Below, in pieces: positions 31,601 through 40,680 of a DNA stretch of 64,000 nt; within the stretch, counting starts at the first letter, position 1; every line of letters begins with the position of its first letter. A model generated the notes under the pieces. It had not been told where the DNA came from. It did not search any database and saw only the letters and a list, made by a program, of their open reading frames with translations. Both the position numbers and the translations under genes were made by a program. Source of the DNA: Lumbricus rubellus (Eukaryota; Annelida; Clitellata; Crassiclitellata; Lumbricidae); the NCBI GenBank assembly GCA_945859605.1, contig OX243811.1, positions 33,889,950-33,953,949 of the forward strand. The letters are read 5' to 3'.

Positions 31601-34600
31601 TTTCCCGAATTACTCCAGCTTGTAATAAAGACTGAATCTCTTCTTGTACCACCTGTGTTTTTTCCGGATGCAGACGATACGGACGCTGTTGAATAGGCCT
31701 CACTCCGGCAACCAACTCGATCTTGTGTTTCACCAACGTTGTCACACCAGGCGTCTCACTGAAATTTGACTCAAAATCAGACAACAACTGAATTAAATCA
31801 TGAGCCTGATGGGAATCCAAATGCTCCAATTTAACATGCTGTAACACTGAACCTTTCATCTTATCCTCAATCACTTTCACATGTAAAACGTCTCTGACCT
31901 GAGACACAACATCATCAGACAACATCCTATTGTTAAATTTCCTCATCAAATTTACATGCACTACTCTTTGAGACTTGCGTCTATCAGGAGTGTTTACCAA
32001 ATAATCGACTGGACCCAATCTCTTAACTACCACATACGGACCACAAAACTTCGCCAGCAAAGGTTTCCCAACCAAAGGTAACAACAGTAAGACATGATCA
32101 CCCTCCTGAAATTCAACAATCTTTGCATCTTTATCATACAAAACTTTCGAATTCATCTTAGCAATACGCTCATTTTCATTTGCTAGTTTCACCGAATCAT
32201 GGATCCTAGTGCGCAAGTCCAACACAAAATCAATGAGATTAGTCTTCTTTAGACCATACACAATATCATCCTTCAACCAAGAATTCTTAATTAATTGCAA
32301 AGGACCTTTAACATTTCTGCCAAACATCAAATCGAAAGGAGAAAATCCTAAACCCTGAACGGGTACTTCTCTATAAGCAAACAAAACCAAAGGAAGTATG
32401 TCATCCCAATCCTCATCACTATCATCAAGTGCTGCTTTGATCATATTTTTCAAACAACCATGAAATTTTTCTAAATTTCCATTTGTCTGAGGCCTGAGTG
32501 GAGAACAATGTATGTGGTTTATCTGCAACTCGTGAAATAAAACTTGTTCTAAGTCTGAATTGAACTCGGAACCACAATCAGAAAGAATTTCGTCAGGAAA
32601 CCCAAACATACCAAACGCATGCAACAAACACCTTCCCACATCCATAGCTGTATGGTTTCTTAACGGATAAGCTAAAGGGTAATGTGTAGCCAAATCCATC
32701 ATTGTCAAGATAAATCTATTACCCGAAACCTTACATTTGCTCAGTGGACCAACAATGTCAATCGCCACACGACTCCAAGGAACACCAATGACAGGTAGAC
32801 TAATTAAAGAAACCTTGTTCAACCTTGCACCCTTTGTATACAATGTATCGTCTATTCAGAATAACAAGGACGTATCTCATGTAAACCTACGAAAAAGGTT
32901 TTATTGCCTTACAACGTTCTACTAAATTATACCTACCATTTCGTATAACAAGGACGTATCTCCAAGTCATGTGTGTAAAATTACAGCATGAGTTACAAGG
33001 ACGTATCTCCCATTATGCTCACATGCTTGGAATAACAAGGACGTATCTCAATTCTGCGGATAACAAGGCCGTATCACAACGTCGCGCGACTGACTGCGAT
33101 ACGCGTGTCAACATTAATTATTTTCTCGAAATTGTTATTTTGCGTGGTAAATAATGGATCGTCCCAGACGAAAAATAAGGAATGTAACAGCTATTTTGGA
33201 TGAAATATGGGGCAGTGTTGATAAGGATGATTCGAATAATGGTAAGACGGATTTTTTGTTATTGTTACAAAGCGAGCGATATTACAAGACATTATTTAAT
33301 GAATGATGCCTGCTAACTTCTGTTACCCTTAGTCCAATGCTAATTTTGCCAAGTCTAATAGCAAACTTAGCATTAAAATTTCATGTAGAAAATATATGTG
33401 GTTGGCCGAATGAAGTTCGGCCTTCAAAAATGCGATTTAATTTTGTCAGTATTAATATCCGTGTGGTATTTATGGTAGGGTGTCTGATAAGGTGCAAAGG
33501 CACAATTGGACGGACACAAACCTATCCCCAACCAATCCCGAACAAGAACCTGTCTTATTCCAGTAGGCCTAAGTGTAATGTGTATCATTGAAGGTTAGGT
33601 TTAGTGATAGGGTTGGTTTAGATGATGAAAATATTGTGATATAGAGTTTAGTGCTAGGTTTAGTGCATTTTATGAATTAAATTGTAGTGTCCTGGTTTTT
33701 CAGTGTATTAGTTAGGCTATATGAAGCGTTAAAAACATTTAAATTGACATTTAATTGCAAGTATAAATATTAAATCGAATAATTTAATTGAAAATGTTAA
33801 TGCATACCTTAAATTAAGAGAGTATGGTGGTAGATACGCTGTGTAATGTTTCTTCCAGGTCGTTTGTGACATAAATACCTGAAATACGTCCTTGTTTTTC
33901 CGTGATCTGCTAGTTGTCATGAGTATAATAATGAGTATAACAAAGACGTATCTTATAAAAATATTTTTTTAAAATAAAAAATGATGTCTAAGACAATAAC
34001 GACTATTGGTGTTTGTTTAAGTTCAATGTTAGCATCTTATCGTAAAAAAAATTGAAAAGCAGTTATTACTGTGAATTGATATTTCTGTCTAAACATAAAA
34101 ATGCAAATTCCCAACACTTTCGAAATTTACGATACGTCCCTGTTATTCTGAATAGACGGTATGGTCTTGTATATTTGTATCTGTATTGTCTTGTATATCG
34201 TCCACAATGTTATCGTCAACAGAATTCAGCTCCACACACACCTCATCACGTACACTAATTGGCGGCGGCAGATCCACACCAAAACTATCATCCGCCACGC
34301 TCGACTGAACCTCATTCACGCTTCGCCTCGCTTGAGCGCGCGTCATAACATTAACAGCTTTAGGCACACAGACACAAAGATCGTTACCTAATAAAACTCC
34401 AACATGGGAAGGGATGCTATCTAACAATCCAAACAAACACACGCCATTCACAAGATCACTCTCAATACACACCTCAACCAACGGTACACGAAAAGCCGGC
34501 CCAGATATACCCTGAATCAAACGTGTCTCACCCGTATCAACAAACTCATTAGCATTCAAAACTTCCTTCGAAATTACAGACTGCAAACAAGCCGTATCTC

Positions 34601-37600
34601 GCAATAAAGACACTGCACGCTTCAAGTGATTTGGACCACAAACAAATCCTACTTGACAAAATGCTCCATACTGATCATGAACATCATCCAATACATTAGA
34701 ACATTCATGTACCCCATCAGTAACCTTCGTACGCACACATTCACAACCATTATCCACCAACTGAATACTAGCAGGTTCATTGCCTGGATGATAGGAGTGT
34801 CCATAAGAATGCGCACCATTATGACCATAGGACTGTGACTGACCATAAGACATCTGACCCTGTGACTGATTTCGACCCCATTTGTTCCTTAACTTGAAAC
34901 AATTCGACATGTGATGAGTACCATGACAATAAGCACAATTCAACGACGGCGAAAAACTATTCGAACCACTCCCACGTTTAGACGACTTCTTCCCATCTCC
35001 AATTGAACCATTAAACTTTGAATTTTGAAAATTTCGTGTTTCAAAAATTTGCCCACCGAACGAATTTTCACGGCGCTCCAAACGCGGACTTCCGTAAGTC
35101 TGCACACGTTGCGTTTTATACAACACGGTGAATTCATCCGCCAATTTAGCACATTCCATGAGACTTCGTGGTCGACGGTCTATAACCCAACGATGTAACT
35201 CGGACGGAAGACTTTTAGTGAATTGTTCAATTTTGATCACCTCTAATAATCGCGGTAAATCTTCCAACGCCTCCTCGCCTTTTAACCAACTATTGAATGG
35301 AATTCCCAGCCGAAAAGCAAAATTGTAATAGGTTTCAAGGTCACCTTTTACCAAAGCACGAAACCTCTGTCGGTAGTGTTCAGGGACTTTCGAATAAGCG
35401 AGTAAAACAGCTTTCTTCAAAACCTCATAATCTTGACAATCCTCAATTGACAAATCTGCAAAAACCTGACTAGCTTTTCCTTGCAATTTAGTAGACAATA
35501 AACTTGCCCATTTCTCTTTTGGAAAATTATGTATCTCCGCTGACTTTTCAAACGAAATCAAAAAATTCTCAATATTCTTTTCATCAAACATTGGTATTAA
35601 TTTCAAAGCTGTTGGAAAATGAAATTTCGAGGTTTTTACTGTTTCTTCGACGTTTGTATCACTTACATGTAAATCTTTAAGATTTAACTCATGCCTTCTC
35701 TGAGCCTCTCTTTCCTCCATATCCCAACGCATTTTCTTCTCCTCCACATCTCTTCTTTCTCTATCCTTCTCTCTTTCTCTATCCTTCTCTCTTTCATCAT
35801 ACTCTCTTCGTTTCATTTCCGCTTCCAATTCCATAGCCACCTTCTTCTGTTCCGCTTCCAATTCCATAGCCACCTTCTTCTGTTCCGCTTCCAATTCCAT
35901 AGCCATCTTCTTCTGTTCCAATTCCATAGCCACCTTCTTCTGTTCCGCCTCTATTTCAAACTTCTTCACTTCCACGTCTAACCTCCTTTGTTCCACTTCT
36001 CGTTCCATCTCCATCTTTTTAAGTTCATACTCTCTCTGTTCCTTCCTGTCCTCCAACTCCTTCAATGCTTTTAACTCTACAGATTTTGATTTGATTTTCA
36101 ATTGTTCTTCTTTAGAGACGGACGGAGATACAGTTTTCAATAGAACCTTTTGCATTTGAATTTTCGACAACGCCTTAGATTCGAAACCCAATTTATCCAT
36201 TTCAACTCTCAAATCGTCTACCGACATTTCCACAATATCGTCCGACGTTAACGGCACCGACACTATCGAAGTTCCTGGTGAAGCCATTTTACAATACTTT
36301 CAGAATTTTGCACACCGCACGCGAAATTGACACACAAATTCCTACGCTGGCGTCCAATTGCCTCTGGACAACGTCAAACCATAAAATTCCTCAAAAATAT
36401 AAAACTATCCACCATGCACTTACATACACGCGTGACCAGTCCAATGACTTTCTCAGCGCACCCAATCACAAAAACTCGATATCAAACTCTAAATACGCAC
36501 TCCAACGAGTTAATCACTCCTCTCAGTGCACAAAACCTTGACCCAACTAAAATACAGACCGGACGGGAGCCCCCATTTGTTAGAAGTCCCGTGACTCTAT
36601 GGTTCGAACTTCTAAATACTCTAAGGGGAAAATGGATTCTCGCTAAATAAGTCAAAAAGACAGTTTCGTAAAATGTAAAAGATATAATGAAACAAAAACA
36701 TACACGATAAAATACAAGAATTGGAGAGAAGATTAATATACGTGACCCTGTCGTTACCGTAATACACGAACGCCGCACGGCAGAAGAAAACACGTCACCG
36801 AACACGACTGACAGGACCAGACATGGTTCGAATCTGCAAACGTCTTCAAGAGGAGAATTCGTCTTCAACACCAAAAATGATCAACGGGATCACGAATTCG
36901 CCTCCACAATTTCTACAGCCCAATTCCGACGTTTTCAAACAGAACTACGCCTTTTATCAAGTTCCTTAGACAGCCACTCCTCCATCTCACATGATGTGGA
37001 GTAAATAGGTCTCATGACCTTTACACGGGTTAGAGCTGCTATCAAATATATATAGTACAGCTTACTACATATAGCAGAATCTAACAATAGGTCTATTATT
37101 ATGTCTGGAGGATATGCAGATTGGTTCGGTCGGAAATGTTGATGACTATGTCATATGACAAACCCACAAATTTTGATTGATTGATTGACTGATTGATCGA
37201 CTGATTGACTGATTGATTGACTGATTGACTGATTGATTTGACTGAGTGACTGATCGATTCCCCAATACAGACGGGAGATGTGATCCGGTTCCTACCTTGG
37301 ACCATGGCACCGCAATTTCATCTTCCGCAGAGGCTGGCAGCATCGTTGGCTATACGTGTGATGCTGGATATCGACTCTCAAACTCACACCCATCCACCAT
37401 TTACTGCGATGGAACTAGATGGACCGAACTGCTCACTAACTGCACAGGTACTGAGTTCGTCTAATGCTGCACTTAGGCCTGATCATCAATATAATCTTAT
37501 AAAATCATCGCACAATCATCGTAGCAATCAATAATTTCATCGCCTTCCTTGTTATCATTGCTGTAGTCTTAGCTGCAGTCATTGTCGACAACATGTCACT

Positions 37601-40590
37601 ATTGTCATCATCAGCATCTGTGCTTGTAATGAACATCAACCAATGTGATGTCAAAAATACGAATGTAAACAGAAGCGCAACAGTGTGGGGGCTGTTAACA
37701 TCTCTAAAAGGCGATGATTTGGCAAAAACAATGAGCTTTAACCAGCAATTTCTCTTATGAGTTTTGTGCTGAAAGGCAGTCATAAAATACAGTGTCACCT
37801 GGTCACCTGGTGCCGTCAGCTACTGGAGCTCTGGCGAAAGCCCTGGTGCATCTTCTCCAGTTGATCCTCTCCCTAGTCGCCTCTCTTAGTTCCTCCAGTC
37901 TCATGCCAGACTTTTCCTGTACTTCATCCAACCATTTCTTACAGTGTAAGACTTTAATTGTAAGCTTCAAATTTCTCGGTAGACTAAACTGTGTATTTAT
38001 TTTAATGCAATAAGAAGCAAAAAGAGTATGTGTCTCATGTGTGACTTGCGCGAAACTAGAGTTTTTCAAGTGAGTTGAAGGTTCGAAACCCGACCGTGTG
38101 AGAACTTCGAAATTCAATGACAGAGTGTTTATGAAAGTTATCCAAGGGTGCAATTAAAACATACATGCAGACACAACCACACATCACCATCGCCATAATC
38201 CTTGCCATCATCATCGAAATTCAACAGCATCATTATCAGCAGCCCATATTGAAAATTGCAGCAGTTTATAGAACACGTTTTAGAAATCATCTGTCTTCCA
38301 CCGGAGTTAATTCATGGATGGACAAATTCATCTGCAAATGTCTATGGAAAGCAACTGCTGGTCAGCTGTTTTGATGGATACGTCATTCAAGGATGGCTAA
38401 CTTCGATGGTCATCATTTGTATGGAAACTGGACAGTGGTCGACTGATGCAGTCTGCTCAGGTAATCATATATCTGCAAAGTATAGAATTATAGAATTTCT
38501 TGTCTTCGGTGCACGTGCACTTACCAATATCCTGATTCCTTTCTGCATCTTTCCTTGAAATTAACGCAGGCACTTTCAAATTAAAATGTAATAATCTTAT
38601 GTTATTAACCAACTCTAAATTGTTGTCTTAGAATATTGCCAATTAACTTATAGACGACGGTTTCGTTGTCGTATACTTCAACATGAAAACTTAATGCTTG
38701 TAAACCCATTAATTCTTCTAGATCATTTATGTCGTATAGTCTAAGTCTCTACAAATATTTTCAATATTATGACTTTCGCAAATGAGCATTGTTAAACCGA
38801 GCAAAGGGAAATTAACCATAAATAGAAAGGGTTAAATAAATTTCAAGGAGGATTGATGATTGATATGATTGGATAAATATAGCCATCGAATGCGGTCCAG
38901 TTCCGGTGGTGATGAACTCTCAGATGGTTAGTTCCGGTCCAATGACTTACGGAACAAACGTCACGATCACGTGTCTCCATGGCTACTGGTTCGCCAGAGA
39001 TGTCGTTGCCATGACGATATCCTGCGATGCTGATGGAACCTGGACTGACCTCAGTTTCCGCATCTGCAGAGGTATACATAAAATCAGTCACTTGGAACAT
39101 AGGAAAAATATTTATTCTATCGCGGTGGTGTAGTGGGTATTAAATTGACGAATGTGACGAGGTTGATTAAAAATCATTTATCGTTTTAACACTGTATAGG
39201 CCTATAGTGCTTGGTTGCATCATTTATTGTGCGCAAGAGTTCTACATGTCTATTTACTAAACCAATCGTTACGTAAATCTAACCAAACTAAGCTGCAGCA
39301 ATTACAATACTTCGCTCTAGTCTTTATTTAAATAACTTAACTTGGCGTTTTTTGTCGTTTCCGCAGCTGTCTCGTGTCCACCTCTGGCTCTTCGCATCCT
39401 CTCGACTACCAACACCAGCGTCGGCACAGTGGTCAACGTGTCCTGTCCAGATGGCCAGTGGCTGACCACTGCAGGAAAGATGACCGCAGTGACCACTTGT
39501 GGCGCATTGGGTCGCTGGACACCAGATGTGCCCAACTGCATCGGTAGGCCTATGTACAAAGCCTTCAAAATCTTTCGGAGCTTATGCTCATTTACTATAC
39601 ATAAGAAAAAACATTTGATCCTCTGACATTATAATTGTATATAGCGCCACTTTAAAAATTATGCAATTCGATGTTGTTACGTTATTAAAGTGTATCATGA
39701 CGAAATAATTATGTCAATGATCACCGTGTTCACTCTAATAAGCTTAGCCAATCACATTAAGAAATAGCTTACATGAAATTGACAATGCATTGAGAATAAG
39801 AAGTTGTCATAACAATTTATAGGCTCTATGAAATCACAATGCAATTATTATAAGAGGTTACTATGGCAATTTGCAGTCTCTGTGACATCACAAGTTCACA
39901 ACGCAATTATTACAGAGGCTACTATGGCAATTTGCAGTCTCTGTGAAATCACAATGCAATGCATACGAGGTTACTATGGCAAGTTATAGCAATGAAAGGA
40001 CAATGGAATTAATTATCCTAGGAAGTTACAATGGCAATTTACGAACGCTATGAAATAACAATGGAATTGTTATGAGCGGTTACTATGACAATTTATAGGC
40101 TCTGCGAAGTTACAACGCAGTCATCACTAGAAGTAGCCTATAGCCTAACCAAGTAACCATGCAATTTATAGGCTGTAAATCACAGCGTCATTATTACAAA
40201 AGGTTACCATGGCAATTTATAGCCTCAATGAAATCACAATGCCATTATTATAAGAGGCTTTATCTTTTGGTTCTCCAACTTTGTATTTATACTGCGCCTT
40301 TACAGCGCTTATTTTTTATAGCATAGACCTATAGCTTATCCTATTGGCGAATTATACGCAGATGACTTGTATCGTTTAATTAACCCTAGTGTTGCATTTG
40401 AACAGATCGAGGTCACAGAACCTTCTCGCATTCTCAAGTGGAAGCCAAGTACTCGAAAGCAGTCGGAGGATCAGCAGTTGTTCTATTTGTCGGATTATGT
40501 CTGGTGGTTGTTGCATTTGACTTTAAACGCTGGACGTCAGCAATCCGTGCATTCCGAAGAAACTTTCGTAGAACATTTCTATCCAATTGA
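19620..40590 (+). CDS. Gene A: FTP lectin - mucin-like - CCP x8 - TM protein
   Basis: Thirteen plus-strand exons, all joined in phase 1, give an uninterrupted 924-residue protein: 19620-19686, 20090-20350, 22005-22250, 22771-23262, 23614-23823, 26389-26589, 27854-28030, 28415-28630, 37271-37447, 38284-38460, 38883-39071, 39367-39543 and 40406-40590. Order: signal peptide (1-22), FTP/F5-8C-like lectin domain (about 24-190), Ser/Thr-rich segment (191-355), eight CCP/sushi modules (356-863), TM (about 881-902) and a short Arg-rich tail. The summed exon length is an exact codon multiple. FTP domains bind fucosylated glycans in fucolectins, and CCP strings act as spacers or ligand sites, so a cell-surface recognition role is inferred. 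It is the tandem paralogue of the gene at 47258-62334 but lacks the counterpart of that gene's exon at 55532-55717. Confidence 0.82.
20090..20350 (+). CDS. Gene A exon 2: FTP (fucolectin-type) domain, first half
   Basis: Encodes the family hallmarks NLAYNQSTCQISTYSD and, after a DKVVDG segment, NPWWAVDLGQDY. Acceptor TACTTTTCAG, donor C|GTATGT, both phase 1. Confidence 0.85.
20550..20910. repeat. Interspersed repeat with about 65-bp internal units and GC-rich end
   Basis: Units of the type CCGAAAAAGTTGATGACCTTTTT...GGGAAAATTTCATCAATTCG repeat about four times, followed by GGGGCCCCTTCCTTGCCGGGGG. A related fragment lies at 58690-58755. It sits in intron 2 of gene A. Confidence 0.7.
22005..22250 (+). 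CDS. Gene A exon 3: FTP domain, second half
   Basis: Encodes the C-terminal beta-strands of the lectin fold ending ILAEVEVYALQT, with SGRYLFLQIQNT before it. Splits the domain in phase 1 (acceptor CATTTGTAG, donor G|GTAAAT). Confidence 0.85.
22571..22608. repeat. Perfect 38-bp palindrome
   Basis: TTGGTTACCGTCTACACTG is followed directly by its exact reverse complement, then by further GGTTACCATT/GGTAACCATT inverted units to about 22648. Lies in intron 3 of gene A. Confidence 0.95.
22771..23262 (+). CDS. Gene A exon 4: Ser/Thr-rich mucin-like segment
   Basis: A 163-codon stretch dominated by Ser and Thr (for example TTTTTEVSINV and FETSSFSSTSSSLSSS), the usual substrate for dense O-glycosylation. 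It would hold the lectin domain away from the CCP stalk. Acceptor ATTTTTGAAG, donor G|GTATCA, phase 1. Confidence 0.8.
23292..23320. repeat. 29-bp near-perfect palindrome just after gene A exon 4
   Basis: TCACGCATTATAAT, one central T, then the exact reverse complement. It lies 30 bases past the exon 4 donor. Confidence 0.9.
23614..23823 (+). CDS. Gene A exon 5: CCP module 1
   Basis: Four sushi Cys with AAVFTCLPGHVF, a Gly-rich turn and GQWTDIKGC. Acceptor TTTCCATTTCAG, donor G|GTACAG. Paralogous to 53475-53672. Confidence 0.85.
24180..25255. repeat. Six-copy tandem satellite, unit about 167-182 bp
   Basis: The core GACGTGCTGAACACGATGG recurs at 24242, 24412, 24579, 24760, 24942 and 25113, each followed by GCTCAGAATTGTTGTATCAC and an AT-rich linker that varies in length. 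The array is in intron 5 of gene A. Confidence 0.95.
25383..25640. mobile_element. Fragment related to the palindromic MITE at 52121-53365
   Basis: Shares the motif chain TTGGCCAAAAGTAA, ATGAAATTTTACA, CTTAAAGACAATT, TTTCATCAAAATATTTCAAA and ACAAAAGTTAT with units in the gene B intron element. Its right end (TTTCTCAAAAACCTTACGTGAT) is the inverse of satellite sequence just upstream. Confidence 0.7.
26182..26360. repeat. TATGGTATGGTGTTATGG-type simple repeat
   Basis: Degenerate TATGG/TATGTTG units just upstream of gene A exon 6. The plus reading frame through it is low complexity and joins exon 6 only by read-through of the acceptor. Confidence 0.85.
26389..26589 (+). CDS. Gene A exon 6: divergent CCP-like module 2
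   Basis: Encodes PCSVGRRR, HTCRKY, KFCMKNSSQC and a final FNCS: five Cys, no recognisable sushi Trp. Position, phase (1-1) and size fit a decayed or specialised CCP. It pairs with the equally divergent sequence at 54208-54431 in gene B. Confidence 0.7.
27197..27250 (+). mobile_element. SINE/LINE tail fragment
   Basis: GCGCCTCTGAGTAGAGAGCT followed by TGAAGGGGCG matches the shared 3' tail of the SINEs and LINE in this window. Confidence 0.6.
27854..28030 (+). CDS. Gene A exon 7: CCP module 3
   Basis: Four Cys with APVVLNATMVMNHS, SATFTCWPGHRFPDGG and NSWNYSIGHC. Clearly conserved with 54833-55009. Acceptor CATTGCAG, donor G|GTATTC, phase 1. Confidence 0.85.
28415..28630 (+). CDS. Gene A exon 8: CCP module 4 (six Cys)
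   Basis: Encodes VFCLDPPLISNATC, ISCVCFDGMKFPDGKKQW and GTWNATETSSAC; two more Cys than a standard CCP, one per half. Pairs with 56202-56408. Acceptor AATGCACAG, donor T|GTAAGA. The intron after it holds the 7.7-kb LTR element. Confidence 0.82.
29393..29908 (-). repeat. 3' LTR of the Gmr1-like element
   Basis: 516 bp, TGTTAG...CTAACA ends; carries a 7-bp CCGGGTA segment missing from the other LTR. Confidence 0.93.
30434..31316 (-). pseudogene. Retrotransposon pol fragment: RT catalytic end and RNase H
   Basis: A frame offset relative to the preceding segment carries AYLDDVIIFS (RT catalytic YxDD), the connection, then RNase H with LGVDASHL, STVEKEALSL and VYTDHSPLQF, ending HRPGKDNVLPDLLSRP and a stop. 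RNase H is therefore the last pol domain. About 520 bp of noncoding sequence separates it from the 3' LTR. Confidence 0.88.
31302..32843 (-). pseudogene. Retrotransposon pol fragment: integrase core, integrase C-terminal region and start of RT
   Basis: The 513-codon frame begins just before the integrase core: VAIDIVGPL (first Asp), DCGSEFNS (second Asp), PQTNGNLEKFHG (Glu). A C-terminal GDHVLLLLP / GPYVVVKRLGPVDY segment follows, then RT: QAGVIRESDSPWAAPILMVP, FRKLNEV, KLDMTKGYYQI. The N-terminal zinc-binding region of integrase is not present upstream, where the DNA transposon sits. The frame stops within RT. Confidence 0.88.
32849..34158. mobile_element. Non-autonomous DNA transposon nested in the retrotransposon
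   Basis: Ends are 28-bp terminal inverted repeats starting CGTCTATTCAGAATAACA, with one mismatch, flanked by a GTAT direct repeat. Several subterminal copies of AACAAGGACGTATCT lie on the left (around 32867, 32949, 32994, 33036 and a variant at 33063) and inverted or variant copies on the right (around 33885 and 33942). It interrupts pol. The superfamily was not identified. Confidence 0.85.
33154..33241 (+). pseudogene. Possible transposase first-exon remnant inside the nested DNA transposon
   Basis: ATG at 33154 encodes MDRPRRKIRNVTAILDEIWG and nine more residues, then a consensus donor G|GTAAGA. No downstream exon was found, consistent with an internally deleted derivative. Could also be chance. 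Confidence 0.4.
34143..36287 (-). CDS. Retrotransposon gag-protease ORF (714 codons, 3' end formed by an insertion)
   Basis: Starts at MASPGTSI and carries a long charged Glu/Lys/Arg helix with five near-repeats (AEQKKVAMELE-type), a gag/capsid-like region, a zinc-knuckle-like CAYCHGTHHMSNC and a retropepsin-like segment with RDTACLQS (active-site D-T-A) and VLLGNDL. The last codons and the stop lie in the terminal inverted repeat of the DNA transposon inserted at 32849-34158, so the original frame continued into pol. Confidence 0.85.
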   Translation of the reverse strand: MASPGTSIVSVPLTSDDIVEMSVDDLRVEMDKLGFESKALSKIQMQKVLLKTVSPSVSKEEQLKIKSKSVELKALKELEDRKEQREYELKKMEMEREVEQRRLDVEVKKFEIEAEQKKVAMELEQKKMAMELEAEQKKVAMELEAEQKKVAMELEAEMKRREYDEREKDREREKDRERRDVEEKKMRWDMEEREAQRRHELNLKDLHVSDTNVEETVKTSKFHFPTALKLIPMFDEKNIENFLISFEKSAEIHNFPKEKWASLLSTKLQGKASQVFADLSIEDCQDYEVLKKAVLLAYSKVPEHYRQRFRALVKGDLETYYNFAFRLGIPFNSWLKGEEALEDLPRLLEVIKIEQFTKSLPSELHRWVIDRRPRSLMECAKLADEFTVLYKTQRVQTYGSPRLERRENSFGGQIFETRNFQNSKFNGSIGDGKKSSKRGSGSNSFSPSLNCAYCHGTHHMSNCFKLRNKWGRNQSQGQMSYGQSQSYGHNGAHSYGHSYHPGNEPASIQLVDNGCECVRTKVTDGVHECSNVLDDVHDQYGAFCQVGFVCGPNHLKRAVSLLRDTACLQSVISKEVLNANEFVDTGETRLIQGISGPAFRVPLVEVCIESDLVNGVCLFGLLDSIPSHVGVLLGNDLCVCVPKAVNVMTRAQARRSVNEVQSSVADDSFGVDLPPPISVRDEVCVELNSVDDNIVDDIQDNTDTNIQDHTVYSE
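36559..36575 (-). other. Putative tRNA primer-binding site
   Basis: Two bases inside the 5' LTR the minus strand reads TGGGGGCTCCCGTCCGG, beginning with the TGG that pairs with tRNA CCA and resembling tRNA-Pro-type sites. Confidence 0.5.
36578..37086 (-). repeat. 5' LTR of the Gmr1-like element
   Basis: 509 bp copy of the downstream LTR. Flanked outside by ATAG, matching the ATAG before 29393. Confidence 0.93.
37172..37252. repeat. (GATT/GACT)n tetranucleotide repeat
   Basis: ATTGATTGACTGATTG-type units fill the last 80 bases before gene A exon 9. Confidence 0.9.
37271..37447 (+). CDS. Gene A exon 9: CCP module 5
   Basis: Encodes GRCDPVPTLDHGTAISSSA, VGYTCDAGYRL and a Trp in TRWTELLTNC; four Cys. 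Acceptor CCCCAATACAG, donor G|GTACTG. Pairs with 56762-56938. Confidence 0.85.
38284..38460 (+). CDS. Gene A exon 10: CCP module 6
   Basis: Encodes IICLPPELIHGW, LLVSCFDGYVIQG and METGQWSTDAVC. Acceptor CACGTTTTAG, donor G|GTAATC. Pairs with 57511-57684 at low identity. Confidence 0.82.
38883..39071 (+). CDS. Gene A exon 11: CCP module 7
   Basis: Encodes ECGPVPVVMNSQMVSSGP, TITCLHGYWFAR and DADGTWTDLSFRIC. It is almost identical to 58084-58272 in gene B, at both protein and DNA level. Donor G|GTATAC. Confidence 0.88.
39367..39543 (+). CDS. Gene A exon 12: CCP module 8
   Basis: Encodes VSCPPLALRILSTTNTSVG, VNVSCPDGQWL and LGRWTPDVPNC. Acceptor TTTCCGCAG, donor G|GTAGGC. Pairs with 59059-59232. 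Confidence 0.87.
39735..40265. repeat. About 60-bp minisatellite
   Basis: Roughly nine degenerate copies of GGTTACTATGGCAATTTATAG...CTCTATGAAATCACAATGCA fill the last intron of gene A. Confidence 0.88.
40406..40590 (+). CDS. Gene A exon 13: transmembrane segment, short basic tail, stop
   Basis: Encodes QVEAKYSKAVGG, a hydrophobic helix SAVVLFVGLCLVVVAF and an Arg-rich tail (FKRWTSAIRAFRRNFRRTF), then TGA at 40588. It aligns with the last exon of gene B (PVESSYSNVVGG, then TM). The acceptor TTTGAACAG at 40404-40405 keeps phase 1; an alternative TTCTCAAG acceptor about 30 bases on would also keep phase and shorten the stalk. Confidence 0.8.
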
Positions 40591-40674
40591 CTGATGAAAT
40601 TTTCATAACATAAATTAAAGAGGAATTTCGCGGAGAATCATTTAGTCTGAAATTTGACTAAAATATCCGCATGA

Positions 40675-40680
40675 AATAAA
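40675..40680 (+). terminator. AATAAA polyadenylation signal of gene A
   Basis: First AATAAA after the stop codon, 85 bases downstream. Confidence 0.55.

Larger units (their letters stand above)
29393..37086 (-). mobile_element. LTR retrotransposon, Gmr1-like (Ty3/Gypsy-type pol with integrase before RT), interrupted
   Basis: Two near-identical LTRs (29393-29908 and 36578-37086) begin TGTTAGA and end TCTAACA; they differ chiefly by a 7-bp indel. A 4-bp ATAG direct repeat flanks the element. Coding order on the minus strand is gag, protease, integrase, RT, RNase H. Canonical Ty3/Gypsy elements carry integrase last; this order is known from the Gmr1 group. Pol is broken by a DNA transposon between protease and integrase and by one frameshift in RT. 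It lies antisense in gene A intron 8. Confidence 0.9.

Noticed and set aside
35691..35981. Plus-strand Leu/Phe/His-rich frame
   Set aside because: Antisense to the charged repeats of the retrotransposon gag.
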